From assembly GCA_937899715.1 (NCBI GenBank), contig CALCNX010000030.1, positions 1-64,000 of the forward strand: a stretch of DNA of 64,000 nt. The letters are read 5' to 3'. This document shows positions 27,640 to 36,555 of this stretch, one piece after another. The stretch comes from an uncultured bacterium (GTDB taxonomy: Bacteria; Bacteroidota; Ignavibacteria; Kapaibacteriales; UBA4661). The number at the start of each line of letters is the position of its first letter. The stretch's first letter is position 1. Position numbers and translations under genes: made by a program. The notes under the pieces are model-generated. The model had not been told where the DNA came from. It saw nothing but the letters and a program-made list of their open reading frames with translations, and ran no database searches.

Positions 27640-28299
27640 ATGGCAATCGAACTCAATAAAAAAACGGGCATCAACCTCAAAAAAGGCTCGACAATTTCTC
27701 TTGAGAAAGCCGGGAAACAGCTTGAATACGTTTGTTTAGGCTTGAATTGGGGCGCAATAGAGCGCCGCGAACAACAATCTTTTTTGGGAATATTCAAGTG
27801 GGAAGACCGCAAGACGTGGAGCGTGGACTTGGATGCAAGCGTCTCTACCTTTGACGCGGAGAAAAATTACCTTGAAACAATCTATTATCGCAAACTGGAA
27901 TCAGACGACGGTTCTATCATACATAGCGGCGACGACATCTCCGGCGACCGTGATGGTGACGATGACCGTGATAATGAAATTATTGACCTTGACCTGACGA
28001 AAGTGGACGAAAAGGTAGAAACAATCGTACTCTATCTCAATTCCTTCAAAGGACAAGATTTTGCTGAAGTTCCCTACGCACGTGTTCGCGTCTTCGAGGG
28101 AATGCGCCATCGTGTTGACAACGTTTTGGCAACATTTAATCTTGCTTCCGACCCACAATTTAGCGGTTATGTCTCTATGGTGATGGGTAAACTTACGCGC
28201 AAACCCAATGGTGCATGGGACTTTGAGGCAATTGGCGACCCGATTCCGGCAAAGAATATTGAGGAGACCATTCAGCACGTTCGGGAGCATTATTTGTAA
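27640..28299 (+). CDS. TerD-family calcium-binding protein
   Basis: The 219-residue protein shows the TerD fold: KGSTISLEKAGKQLEYVCLGLNWG at the start, WSVDLDASVSTFD, then the acidic Ca-binding stretch IHSGDDISGDRDGDDDRDNE and DLTKVDEKVETIVLYLNSF. TerD-like proteins belong to stress and phage-response systems rather than only tellurite resistance. Here no other ter gene is present, so its role is open. The acidic loop is longer than usual. Confidence 0.87.
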   Translation: MAIELNKKTGINLKKGSTISLEKAGKQLEYVCLGLNWGAIERREQQSFLGIFKWEDRKTWSVDLDASVSTFDAEKNYLETIYYRKLESDDGSIIHSGDDISGDRDGDDDRDNEIIDLDLTKVDEKVETIVLYLNSFKGQDFAEVPYARVRVFEGMRHRVDNVLATFNLASDPQFSGYVSMVMGKLTRKPNGAWDFEAIGDPIPAKNIEETIQHVREHYL

Positions 28300-28351
28300 A
28301 TCATATTGAAAATTTGCCATTGGTCAGGTACGATATTGATTATTGTTGAAC

Positions 28352-28476
28352 GGCGGAACGCAGATTTCAGGATGAATAGGATTTTCAGGATGCCAAAAGC
28401 ATATCAGTTTTATCGGATGAAATTCTTTTTCTGAAAATCCTCTTTATCCTAAAAATCCTGAAATCTGCGTTCCGCC
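28352..28476. repeat. Large imperfect hairpin with 22-bp perfect inverted arms
   Basis: The left arm at 28352-28373 is the exact reverse complement of the right arm at 28455-28476. Inside, a second pairing (AGGATTTTCAG near 28378-28388 with CTGAAAATCCT near 28431-28441) extends the stem. The whole 125-bp element lies between the TerD-like gene and rlmD. It contains repeated AGGAT/ATCCT units. It resembles a REP/MITE-type element or a long structured RNA; there is no T-run to make it a standard terminator. Confidence 0.75.
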
Positions 28477-28552
28477 ATCTAAATATCTTCCTTGTTTCGT
28501 AACATCAGACCTGAACAATTACGAAAATTTTTCTATCACTATTCATTGGCTC

Positions 28553-29950
28553 ATGGCGCTTGAACTCCGCATAGAATCTATTGGCTTTGAAGGAAAAGCG
28601 ATTGCCCGCCACGACGGGCTTGTATATTTTGTGGATGGTGGTGTGCCGGGCGACTACGTTCTGGCGGAGGTTCGTAAAAAGAAGAAAAGTTACGCCGAAG
28701 CCCGCATACTTGAGCTTCTTGAGCCGTCCCCTGCCCGCGAAACACCGCGCTGTCGGTATTTCGGCACGTGCGGAGGTTGCAAGTGGCAGCACCTTGCCTA
28801 CGCCGAGCAATGCGCATGGAAAAAACAAAACGTACAGGATGCTTTCGAGCGGCTTGGTAAAGTGACGTATAACACGCTTCACGACACACTTCCGGCAGAG
28901 TCACAGTTCTATTACCGCAATAAAATGGAATTTTCCTTCGGTGATTCTCGCTGGCTGATGAACGATGAACGGACACAAAGCGACATTCCGAACAAAAATT
29001 TTGCCCTCGGGCTCCATGTTCCTGGAAGATTTGATAAGGTCTTAGATGTGGAAGAATGTTTCCTGCAAAGTGAGCTTTCAAGTCGGATGGTGAATGCAGT
29101 TCGCAAGGCAGCACTGGAACGGGGTGTGAGTGTGTATCAGACACGCACACACGAAGGCTTTTTGCGGAATCTGGTGGTGCGTAATTCGACTGCGACGGGC
29201 GAACAGATGGTCATTCTCGTTACATCGCCTCCGCACGAAAAAGCTGACGAGAAGATGCTTACGTGGTTCCAGCACGATTTTATCGCCATGTTCCCCGAAG
29301 TTTCTACGGCAATTCATGCCGTGACGACTTCCAAAGCCGCCGTTGCAGGCGGCGAGACACGCATTATTCACGGAACGGGAGTTATTTCCGAAACAATACT
29401 TGGCGTACAGTACCGCATTTCGCCATTTTCATTTTTTCAAACAAATACACGCCAAGCAGAGCAGCTTTTCCGCATTGCGCTTGATTATGCGGGTGATATT
29501 GCCGACAAAACTGTGTGGGATTTATACTGCGGCACAGGCTCCATTACCCTTGCGGCGGCTCGCAGTGCAAAATTTGTGGTCGGCATCGAGATTGCGGAAA
29601 GTTCTATTCTGGATGCACGAGCAAATGCGCTTGCCAATGGCATCGCTAACGTAGAGTTTGTGATTGAGGATATGCAAAAAGCAGTCAAGAAGCAGATTCT
29701 ATCCCGTCTGCCCGCGCCGGATGTGATTATTGCTGACCCGCCTCGCGCGGGATTACATCAGGACGTTGTGGCAAATTTGCTGGAAATCGAAGCGCCGCGA
29801 ATCGTCTATGTAAGTTGCAACCCTGCTACACAAGCCCGTGACTGTGCGCTTCTTGCCGAAAAATATACCATTGAAGAAATTCAGCCCGTTGATATGTTCC
29901 CGCATACTTATCATATTGAGTCAGTGGTGCGTCTTGAGCGTAAAGTCTGA
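28553..29950 (+). CDS. rlmD: 23S rRNA (uracil-5-)-methyltransferase, RlmD/RumA type
   Basis: The 465-residue enzyme begins with a TRAM RNA-binding domain. A Fe-S cysteine cluster follows (C-x5-C-x2-C in CRYFGTCGGCKWQHL), then the SAM domain with FFQTNTRQAEQLF, VWDLYCGTGSITLAAA, DPPRAGLH and the catalytic Cys in YVSCNPATQARDC. It should make m5U in 23S rRNA; the RlmD versus RlmCD position cannot be set by eye. Confidence 0.9.
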   Translation: MALELRIESIGFEGKAIARHDGLVYFVDGGVPGDYVLAEVRKKKKSYAEARILELLEPSPARETPRCRYFGTCGGCKWQHLAYAEQCAWKKQNVQDAFERLGKVTYNTLHDTLPAESQFYYRNKMEFSFGDSRWLMNDERTQSDIPNKNFALGLHVPGRFDKVLDVEECFLQSELSSRMVNAVRKAALERGVSVYQTRTHEGFLRNLVVRNSTATGEQMVILVTSPPHEKADEKMLTWFQHDFIAMFPEVSTAIHAVTTSKAAVAGGETRIIHGTGVISETILGVQYRISPFSFFQTNTRQAEQLFRIALDYAGDIADKTVWDLYCGTGSITLAAARSAKFVVGIEIAESSILDARANALANGIANVEFVIEDMQKAVKKQILSRLPAPDVIIADPPRAGLHQDVVANLLEIEAPRIVYVSCNPATQARDCALLAEKYTIEEIQPVDMFPHTYHIESVVRLERKV

Positions 29951-30063
29951 TGCTGTCCGCCTGTATTCGTTGCAGCAATCATTATGGTGGCAAACGGTGA
30001 AAAATGCGTAACTTGCCTTTCACTACAATCAACAACATTTTTTCACATTCTTCTTACTTACTT

Positions 30064-30192
30064 ATGGGAAAAGGTGATCAACGCTCAAAGCACGGCAAAG
30101 TCGTGAACGGTTCGCATGGCAAACGCAGACCAAGCAAGAAACATTCAAGACTCGCACGCGCAGTAAAAGCACTTGCTACTATGGCAGCATAA
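30064..30192 (+). CDS. 30S ribosomal protein THX
   Basis: This 42-residue, very basic protein starts MGKGDQRSKHGKVVNGSHGK and continues RRPSKKHSR, matching the bTHX family that binds the head of the 30S subunit in Thermus and many Bacteroidota. The ATG at 30064 is chosen because the family starts with MGKGD; an upstream ATG at 30004 would add an unrelated leader. A strong terminator follows 25 bp downstream. Confidence 0.88.
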   Translation: MGKGDQRSKHGKVVNGSHGKRRPSKKHSRLARAVKALATMAA

Positions 30193-30216
30193 GAATTTTT
30201 TGCTGACAAATACACG

Positions 30217-30257
30217 AAAAGCCGCTCTACAGATATTTTGTAAAGCGGCTTTTCTTT
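30217..30257. terminator. Bidirectional terminator between THX and Anbu genes
   Basis: A 10-bp stem (AAAAGCCGCT at 30217-30226, AGCGGCTTTT at 30244-30253) is flanked by A-rich and T-rich sides and sits between convergent genes, so it can end transcripts from both directions. Confidence 0.8.
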
Positions 30258-30273
30258 TGGAACGGTATAATTC

Positions 30274-31059
30274 CTAATCGTCGTACTTCTGAGACTCTCC
30301 ATTGAGCGTACTTTGCGCAGAGCGAAGCGGTACTTCCAACGACTTCGCAAAAATGGAGTCCAACTGCCCCATCGGGAGATGATGCACGGACTGAACGATA
30401 TGCTCCTGCCAAGCACTGGCAGCTTCGCGGAAATCATCTTTTTCAAAACGATGTTCCACCATGTCGCTGGTGTTGAAGCGGTAGAGAACGACATCTATCG
30501 GATAAGAAACATCGGTCGCGCTTTGGAAAGTGGCATCAAATGCCAGAAAGCCAACCTTGAGCGCAAAGTCCATCGGCGCTTCGTAGTGCAAGGCGCGGTC
30601 AAGAATCGGCTTCCCATACCGCGCAGAACCAATAATGTGGTAGGGTGTGCCTTCCGCAATTTCCACCCAATTTCCTTCGGGATACAGCAAGAATAATTTG
30701 TGCTCATTGTCGCGCCCCAACTGTCCGCCAATAAGCGCGTGGATATTGAAATCCAGCCCGCTTTTTTTGAGCGCATCCCCATCTTCGGCAGCAACGCGGC
30801 GTATTTGCTTGCCAAACTCGTTCACCGCTTGGTAGAGCTTATCAAAACGATTATCACTGTCCTCAAGCACTTCGCTGAAATAGGTAAGTGCTTTGTCGCG
30901 CACCGAGCGCAAGCCGGAGGTCATCAAAAACATTGGAAATCGCCCGTAGTGATGCAACGTTACTTTTTTGACCGTGATACACTCTGCCCCAGTAGTGATG
31001 CGCGTATCGGCTATTCCTATCAAGCCGTCTTTTACTTTTATGCCAAGACAAAACGTCAT
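30274..31059 (-). CDS. Anbu-type proteasome-like peptidase
   Basis: The 261-residue protein belongs to the Anbu (ancestral beta subunit) group of Ntn hydrolases. After Met removal the predicted nucleophile Thr1 heads TFCLGIKV. Asp17 lies in IADTR as in proteasome beta subunits, and Lys30/Lys31 lie close to the usual Lys33. Later features (HALIGGQ, SARYGKPILDRAL) also fit. Anbu assembles into open helical rings and is usually encoded with a transglutaminase, an alpha-E protein and an ATP-grasp enzyme. None of those is adjacent here. Confidence 0.82.
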   Translation of the reverse strand: MTFCLGIKVKDGLIGIADTRITTGAECITVKKVTLHHYGRFPMFLMTSGLRSVRDKALTYFSEVLEDSDNRFDKLYQAVNEFGKQIRRVAAEDGDALKKSGLDFNIHALIGGQLGRDNEHKLFLLYPEGNWVEIAEGTPYHIIGSARYGKPILDRALHYEAPMDFALKVGFLAFDATFQSATDVSYPIDVVLYRFNTSDMVEHRFEKDDFREAASAWQEHIVQSVHHLPMGQLDSIFAKSLEVPLRSAQSTLNGESQKYDD

Positions 31060-31140
31060 AATACATCGAAGAGTGATGATGGGAATATCTTTTTGAAAAA
31101 ATATCTGGAAAGCGCTTCAAACCTTGTATAGTATTGCATT

Positions 31141-32058
31141 CTACGGATGAAGAGCTTGCTCAAAAAGGTCAATAATAGCTTGACACTTCATGCTATCAAT
31201 CACGCCCTGAGTACACGCAAATTCTGCCGTTGCAATGCCAATCAAGCAATAGGGACGAAGTATTTCCATTGGATTCGGTAGCGAGCGAAAATTATTGATA
31301 TGCTCACGGAGCGTGTCCACATCACCCCGCGAGATTGGTCCTGTGAGCGGAAACTTGCCCGTACCAAGTTGCTTCAATCCGACGATGGCATTGTCGAGGG
31401 CACGGCGGAGAATTTGGGGCAAAAATTCTTGTGGGTCAATCCCTGCCTGTTCTGCGCTCAAGGCAGCAAAGCCCACAACTGCGTTCAAATAGTTTGCCGA
31501 GAATACTGCCGAGGCGTGATAGAGCGGCTTATGAGCAAGCGTTTCTTCAGAAAGAGGTACAAGTGTGCCACCCAACGTATAGACTAAATCAAGGGCAAAT
31601 TGTTCGGCAATAGTCCGAAATGGCTCTACGGGCGGATACTCTACACCCCAGGGAATGTCTTTGAAGTTTTTTGCCGTCGCAATGGCAAAGGTTTGGTAGG
31701 GATGAAGGCTCATCGTGATTGCACCTTGTTCTTCGCAGGCTTTCAAAGCATCGCGCCTTTTTACGCCCGAACAGTGCATCACGACCAAATCGCTCAAGCG
31801 ACTGCCAAAATGCGCCGCAAGCTGGGCGGAGACTTCTTCAATGGCATTATCGGCTACGGCAAGAATGATACACGAGGCAGGATGCGGAATGGAGCCAAGC
31901 GTGGGATACATTGGCAGTGAAACCGGCAGCTGAAATTTCGCTGCGTTGCGCTGCTCAAGACTGCGGTTCATTGTCCATGCCAAGCGCCCCTGAGTGGACA
32001 AGCCGACAGCAATAGATAGTCCTAATTTACCAAGTCCAATAATGCCAAAAGTTTGCAT
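31141..32058 (-). CDS. DUF2520 NAD(P)-binding Rossmann protein
   Basis: The 305-residue protein starts with a Rossmann loop (FGIIGLGKLGLSIAVGL) and continues with ILAVADNAIEEV and VVMHCSGVKRRDAL. The C-terminal helical half has PLYHASAVFSANYLNAVVG and LTGPISRGD, both typical of the DUF2520 family and similar to ketopantoate/F420-dependent reductases. The reaction is unknown. It is followed by the Anbu gene on the same strand after 81 bp. Confidence 0.85.
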   Translation of the reverse strand: MQTFGIIGLGKLGLSIAVGLSTQGRLAWTMNRSLEQRNAAKFQLPVSLPMYPTLGSIPHPASCIILAVADNAIEEVSAQLAAHFGSRLSDLVVMHCSGVKRRDALKACEEQGAITMSLHPYQTFAIATAKNFKDIPWGVEYPPVEPFRTIAEQFALDLVYTLGGTLVPLSEETLAHKPLYHASAVFSANYLNAVVGFAALSAEQAGIDPQEFLPQILRRALDNAIVGLKQLGTGKFPLTGPISRGDVDTLREHINNFRSLPNPMEILRPYCLIGIATAEFACTQGVIDSMKCQAIIDLFEQALHP

Positions 32059-32121
32059 AATAAAAGTGAGAGAATGAGAGAATACTTCTTTGAGAGGGAG
32101 GTTGCAGACGAACTACACAGC

Positions 32122-32700
32122 TTATTGTTTATCTATGGGGCTAACGACAAGTTCTTTGTAACCGCTTGCTGAATCTTGCTCGCGGGTAAAAACAGCATCC
32201 GTCAATATACCAAGAACAATTTCTGCGGTCGTATAGACACGGCAACCCGCAAGAACGTGTCCGCCAATCGTTGTGCCTTCACCGTTTGAGAGTGCAATAT
32301 GCAAATGTGAACCGTCCTGACCAAATGTTCCCGTGAGCGAAACAATTTCCAATGGACCGCCTAGCGCCGTACCCTTTGGCTTATTTGCAAAGCGCACAAC
32401 GGCTTCTCGTAAACTGCCTACGCAAGTTAGCACCGATGCAGCGTTGATATGGCGCTCTTTCACAATGCGTTCCAATTCTTCCTTTATGTCCATGCCCGGA
32501 GAGAGCCGTAGGGCAAGCGTTTGCATGGAGGACTCCACGACCCGAACAGGTGCTTGCTTTGTCATGGGTACGGCTACGTTATTGGGTGTAGTTTCACTAT
32601 GCACTTGGGCAAACGAGGGAAGCATTGTGGCAAGAAATAGAATAAGAAAAAGAATGAGAAACATAATATCATACTTCCAAGCGTGTTTCCATGAGCGCAT
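32122..32700 (-). CDS. Secreted PPC-domain (DUF296) protein
   Basis: The 192-residue protein has an N-terminal signal or anchor (FLILFLILFLATMLPSFAQ). A PPC/DUF296 domain follows: LSPGMDIKEELERIVKERHINAA, TGTFGQDGSHLHIALSNGEG and GGHVLAGCRVYTTAEIVL. The His residues in SHLHI and GGHV form the family's metal site. In plants and most bacteria this domain is cytoplasmic or nuclear, often beside AT-hooks; export is unusual. A second ATG at 32664 would still leave the signal peptide. It lies downstream of gyrB after a terminator. Confidence 0.8.
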   Translation of the reverse strand: MRSWKHAWKYDIMFLILFLILFLATMLPSFAQVHSETTPNNVAVPMTKQAPVRVVESSMQTLALRLSPGMDIKEELERIVKERHINAASVLTCVGSLREAVVRFANKPKGTALGGPLEIVSLTGTFGQDGSHLHIALSNGEGTTIGGHVLAGCRVYTTAEIVLGILTDAVFTREQDSASGYKELVVSPIDKQ

Positions 32701-32794
32701 AAATGCTTCCTTTCGGGTAGATGTGTTGCTGTGGTCTCATTGCGGCAGAATTTGGAGATTTGGCAGATGCTTCGGGATGCGCAATTTTTCACGA

Positions 32795-32837
32795 AAAAGA
32801 AAAAACCACGAAAGCCGCAATCATACGACTTTCGTGG
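32795..32837 (-). terminator. Rho-independent terminator after gyrB
   Basis: On the minus strand a perfect 9-bp stem (CCACGAAAG with CTTTCGTGG, 32806-32814 and 32829-32837) is followed by a T-rich tract (complement of 32795-32805), 26 bp past the gyrB stop codon. Confidence 0.8.
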
Positions 32838-32862
32838 AGCATTATTGTTTTTTCGCCGTAGG

Positions 32863-34890
32863 TTAAATATCCAAATTCTTCACATACTGCGCATTACGCT
32901 CAATAAACTCGCGGCGCGGCTCGACTTGATCGCCCATGAGCGTCTCAAAAAGTTTGCTCGCCGCAGCAGCGCTTTCGATTGAAACCTGAAGAATGGTGCG
33001 GGTTTCAGTATTCATCGTTGTCTGCCAAAGCTGCTCAGGATTCATCTCGCCCAAGCCCTTGAAGCGCGAAATGAGAATTCCTGAGGTGTTACCATTGGCA
33101 GCAGCGACTTCTTCGCCCGAAATAATTTCCACATTCGCACCGGACTCTTTCTTAATGCGGCTTATTACCTCGTCGCGCTCGGCATCGTTGTAGGCATAAA
33201 ATTCTTTTTTGCCTTTCTTGAGTTTGTAGAGCGGCGGCTGTGCAATATAGATTTTACCGGCTTCAATAAGAGGGTGCATATAGTTGAAGAAGAACGTCAG
33301 CAGCAACGTCCGAATGTGCGAGCCGTCCACGTCAGCATCCGCCATCAGAATCACTTTGCCATAGCGCAACTTTGCAATATCGAAATCCTCGCCAAAGCCC
33401 ACACCAAGCGCGGTGAAGATACAGCGAATCTCTTCGTTTTCCAGCACTTTCGGCAGACGTGCTTTCTGGACGTTGAGCACTTTACCACGAAGCGGTAAGA
33501 TAGCTTGGAAGCGGCGGTCGCGTCCCTGCTTTGCCGAACCACCTGCCGAATCACCTTCCACAATGAAGATTTCGCAATCCTCCGGTGTGCTAATGGAGCA
33601 ATCCGCGAGTTTACCCGGCAGAGCGCTTGATTCCAAGGCGCTTTTGCGGCGCACCATTTCACGCGACTTCCGCGCAGCAATTCGCGCTTCGGCAGCCAGA
33701 ATTGCTTTGTCAATAATCTTCTTGCCGACTGACGGATTTTGCTCTAAAAATGCATTCAGTTGGTCGTTCACGATAGAGCGGACGGCGCTTTCGGTTTCGC
33801 CGTTGCCCAGTTTGGTTTTGGTTTGTCCCTCGAATTGCGGCTCGCCGACTTTGACCGAAATGGCTGCGGTCAAGCCTTCGCGGAAATCTTCGCCCGTGAG
33901 CTGAAGTTTATCGCCTTTCACGAGATTATTTTTGGTAGCATATGCGTTCAACGTCCTTGTGAGCGCAGAACGGAAGCCGGAAACGTGCGTACCGCCTTCA
34001 ATAGTGTTGATGTTATTCACGTAGGACAGCACGGTTTCGTTATAGCTGTTGTTGTACTGGAAGCACACGTCCACCGGCGTTTCCGAGCCGTCTTCTGCTT
34101 TGAAAACCGACGAAACCATGATGGGCTTCATCAGCGCAATTTTACCTTCATCCACGTAGGTAACAAAGTCCACTAAGCCGCCCGGATAGTGATACACGTC
34201 ATCGCGTCCGTCACGCTCATCGCGGAGACGAATGACGATTTGCGGATTCAAAAATGCCAATTCACGCAAGCGGTCGGCAACACGGTCGCTTTTGAATTCA
34301 AGTGTTTTGAAAATTTCGCCATCGGGATAGAAACGCTGTAGTGTGCCTGTTGATTTTGCCTCGCCGATTTCACGAACATCGCCTTGTGGGATGCCGCGCG
34401 AATAATCTTGACGATAGACTTTGCCGTCACGGCGAATTTCCGTGTACATATTAACCGAAAGTGCATTCACGCACGAAACGCCCACACCGTGCAGACCGCC
34501 CGAAACCTTGTACGCACTTTTTTCAAATTTTCCACCCGCGTGAAGTGTACACATGACGACTTCAAGCGTTGAGATTTTCTTGACGGGGTGCGGACCAACC
34601 GGAATACCACGCCCGTCGTCCTGCACCGAGCAAGAGCCGTCGGCGTGGAGCGAAATGGTGATGTTGCGAGCATAGCCGGCAAGCGCCTCGTCAATGGAAT
34701 TGTCCACGACTTCGTTGATGAGGTGATGCAGACCACGTTCGCCAATATCACCGATGTACATTGCGGGGCGCTTACGGACTGCCTCTAAGCCTTCGAGGAC
34801 TTTAATGGTGTCTTCGTTATAGCCACCATTGTCGTTTGCCTGCGCCACTGTTTCCAGAGGCATTTCGAGGAGTTCTGTTTCTTGAGCCAT
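32863..34890 (-). CDS. gyrB: DNA gyrase subunit B
   Basis: The 675-residue protein has the GHKL ATPase (GLEAVRKRPAMYIGD, DDGRGIPVG, GGLHGVGVSCVNALS), the TOPRIM motif (FIVEGDSAGGSAKQGRDR; DADVDGSHIRTLLLTFF) and the C-terminal block ending EPRREFIERNAQYVKNLDI. The length fits GyrB without the E. coli insert. It negatively supercoils DNA with GyrA. It lies on the same strand as dnaN, recF and dciA but is separated from them by four genes. Confidence 0.97.
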   Translation of the reverse strand: MAQETELLEMPLETVAQANDNGGYNEDTIKVLEGLEAVRKRPAMYIGDIGERGLHHLINEVVDNSIDEALAGYARNITISLHADGSCSVQDDGRGIPVGPHPVKKISTLEVVMCTLHAGGKFEKSAYKVSGGLHGVGVSCVNALSVNMYTEIRRDGKVYRQDYSRGIPQGDVREIGEAKSTGTLQRFYPDGEIFKTLEFKSDRVADRLRELAFLNPQIVIRLRDERDGRDDVYHYPGGLVDFVTYVDEGKIALMKPIMVSSVFKAEDGSETPVDVCFQYNNSYNETVLSYVNNINTIEGGTHVSGFRSALTRTLNAYATKNNLVKGDKLQLTGEDFREGLTAAISVKVGEPQFEGQTKTKLGNGETESAVRSIVNDQLNAFLEQNPSVGKKIIDKAILAAEARIAARKSREMVRRKSALESSALPGKLADCSISTPEDCEIFIVEGDSAGGSAKQGRDRRFQAILPLRGKVLNVQKARLPKVLENEEIRCIFTALGVGFGEDFDIAKLRYGKVILMADADVDGSHIRTLLLTFFFNYMHPLIEAGKIYIAQPPLYKLKKGKKEFYAYNDAERDEVISRIKKESGANVEIISGEEVAAANGNTSGILISRFKGLGEMNPEQLWQTTMNTETRTILQVSIESAAAASKLFETLMGDQVEPRREFIERNAQYVKNLDI

Positions 34891-34922
34891 AGTGTTGAAT
34901 AAATAGGTAAAATTGAATTTTT

Positions 34923-35393
34923 CTAAGAGTTTAGCTGCTTTTCGATATGCTCTATAACTTTTAATGCTCTTTGAAAGTAATCTTTTAACAGAGAGAGGGT
35001 AATTGTCGAATCTTTGCCGTGAGCAATATTGTGACGATTTGACATGATTGAATTAATAGCCGAGTTACCTCCATTCTTATCCATAAAATCATTCAGGTCT
35101 TTTGCCCACTCTTCTTTAAATGATTTTGCTATTTCAATGAATCTATCCGATTTAGGATTTTGAATGAATGATAATTCGCGCTTAACAAACCTTGCCACAG
35201 GTTCTGATGCAGCGACATCGGCAAATTCCGAATAAAGTTCTTGCAAGGCATTTTCTAAGAAACCTGCACAAACGATACAGAGATACTTTGCCCATTCAGA
35301 TTGCAGGCTCAAATCACGATTAGTAGCATTATCGGTCTTATTGATAAGATCTTCAATTTTTTGCTGCTGCCTTGCCAATGTAGAATTTTTCAT
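34923..35393 (-). CDS. HEPN-domain putative RNase, partner of DUF262 protein
   Basis: The 156-residue all-helical protein carries the HEPN Rx4H motif in SNRHNIAHGKD (Arg120, His125), followed by helices ending KVIEHIEKQL. It resembles the MAE_28990/MAE_18760-type HEPN group, which is predicted to contain metal-independent RNases. The start ATG overlaps the DUF262 stop by one base (TGATG); an in-frame GTG lies just before it. Translational coupling with DUF262 implies one functional unit. Codons are more A/T-rich than in gyrB and dnaN, suggesting transfer. Confidence 0.72.
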   Translation of the reverse strand: MKNSTLARQQQKIEDLINKTDNATNRDLSLQSEWAKYLCIVCAGFLENALQELYSEFADVAASEPVARFVKRELSFIQNPKSDRFIEIAKSFKEEWAKDLNDFMDKNGGNSAINSIMSNRHNIAHGKDSTITLSLLKDYFQRALKVIEHIEKQLNS

Positions 35394-36505
35394 CACTTTG
35401 ACAAAATGGAATTTGCAATTTCGATACGTTTACGCACATTATTGTCATCCGATGTAGACTGAGCAATAAGATTTTTATACTCCGTATTTTCCAGTAGAGC
35501 AGCATACTGTATTTTTAGGGTATCTGAATTATAATGAGGAGATGTCACAGCACTATGTATCCCAATCATTGCGGAGTCGAAAAGCGCAGCATTGATGCTT
35601 TTATTGAGCCTGAAAATTTGATAACCAAGTGCTTTGCTAGCAGCATCAATAGTCAATGTAAACTGCTGTCTAAAGTGGTATAATTGTTCTGAGTCGGCAT
35701 TACGATATTTTTCGGCAAACTCATTTAAAAATTCCACCATTGGACGACGATAGTTCTCAAGATTATTTAATAACGCCAGAAAACGAATGATGAGCTCTGC
35801 GTCTTTCATACGTCCATTATATGCACCGTAGATACTTCGCCATGCAGGATAATCATTCAGTTCTTCAATCATTGAGATAAACTCTCCATAAAAAATAGCA
35901 CTGCGTATCTCTTGGGGAGTAAGTTTTAAGCCGCCGTTATTTAAGCGCTCAAAAATGTGATAGATGCTACTGCTGTAGTGCTTAGAATAATCAAGTGTGC
36001 TTTCACGTGGAAACTCTTGCTGAACAATTGTTGCATGAATAATTGAATCATCAAGTCTAATGCGATACTTTTCGTCTAGTTCTGAATAAGTAAGTCCCTC
36101 AAATTTTTTCTGAACTCTTTGTAATTGAAACTTTCTGCTGTGAGTTAAGGAAGAATCCGGCTTAAATTCCCCAGTATAGTAGAATTGTAATGTTTTGAGG
36201 CGCTGCTGCCCATCAATCACAATAAGCTTATTGGTAAGCGATTCTCTTGCAAGAAAAATACCTGGCACAGGTAGTCCCAGCAATAAAGACTCTATAAATC
36301 GAGATGCCTCTTTTTGGCTCCAAACATAGTCTCGCTGAAAGCTAGGGATGTAAATATCACCTCTTTGAAGGCGATTAACTAAACTATCAACGGTATAATC
36401 AGCACCAAAACTGTTGATAAGATACTCTTCGGGAAGAACGATATCCTCGTCCTCTTCAATACTTTTATCAACTACATCATCAATATCCAATAGTTGTTGT
36501 GGCAT
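35393..36505 (-). CDS. DUF262 (GmrSD N-terminal-like) protein
   Basis: The 370-residue protein has a ParB/DUF262 domain at about residues 35-200: YTVDSLVNRLQRGDIYIPSFQRDYVW, LLLGLPVPGIFL and the catalytic-type motif VIDGQQRLKTLQ (residues 96-107). In GmrSD this domain binds and hydrolyses nucleotides. The usual C-terminal DUF1524 HNH nuclease is absent; the rest is helical. The overlapping HEPN gene could replace the nuclease, which is inference. The base composition is A+T-rich compared with its neighbours. Confidence 0.85.
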   Translation of the reverse strand: MPQQLLDIDDVVDKSIEEDEDIVLPEEYLINSFGADYTVDSLVNRLQRGDIYIPSFQRDYVWSQKEASRFIESLLLGLPVPGIFLARESLTNKLIVIDGQQRLKTLQFYYTGEFKPDSSLTHSRKFQLQRVQKKFEGLTYSELDEKYRIRLDDSIIHATIVQQEFPRESTLDYSKHYSSSIYHIFERLNNGGLKLTPQEIRSAIFYGEFISMIEELNDYPAWRSIYGAYNGRMKDAELIIRFLALLNNLENYRRPMVEFLNEFAEKYRNADSEQLYHFRQQFTLTIDAASKALGYQIFRLNKSINAALFDSAMIGIHSAVTSPHYNSDTLKIQYAALLENTEYKNLIAQSTSDDNNVRKRIEIANSILSK

Positions 36506-36555
36506 AATTCAAAAGCGACATATTTTACAAAAACATTCATTTTCTTAGTTTTGCT

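Noticed and set aside
27640..28299. Tellurite resistance operon
   Set aside because: A single TerD-like gene without terA, terB, terC or terZ neighbours does not support that function.
28352..28476. CRISPR or ordinary terminator
   Set aside because: There is one inverted pair only, no direct repeat-spacer pattern, and no T-run after the stem.
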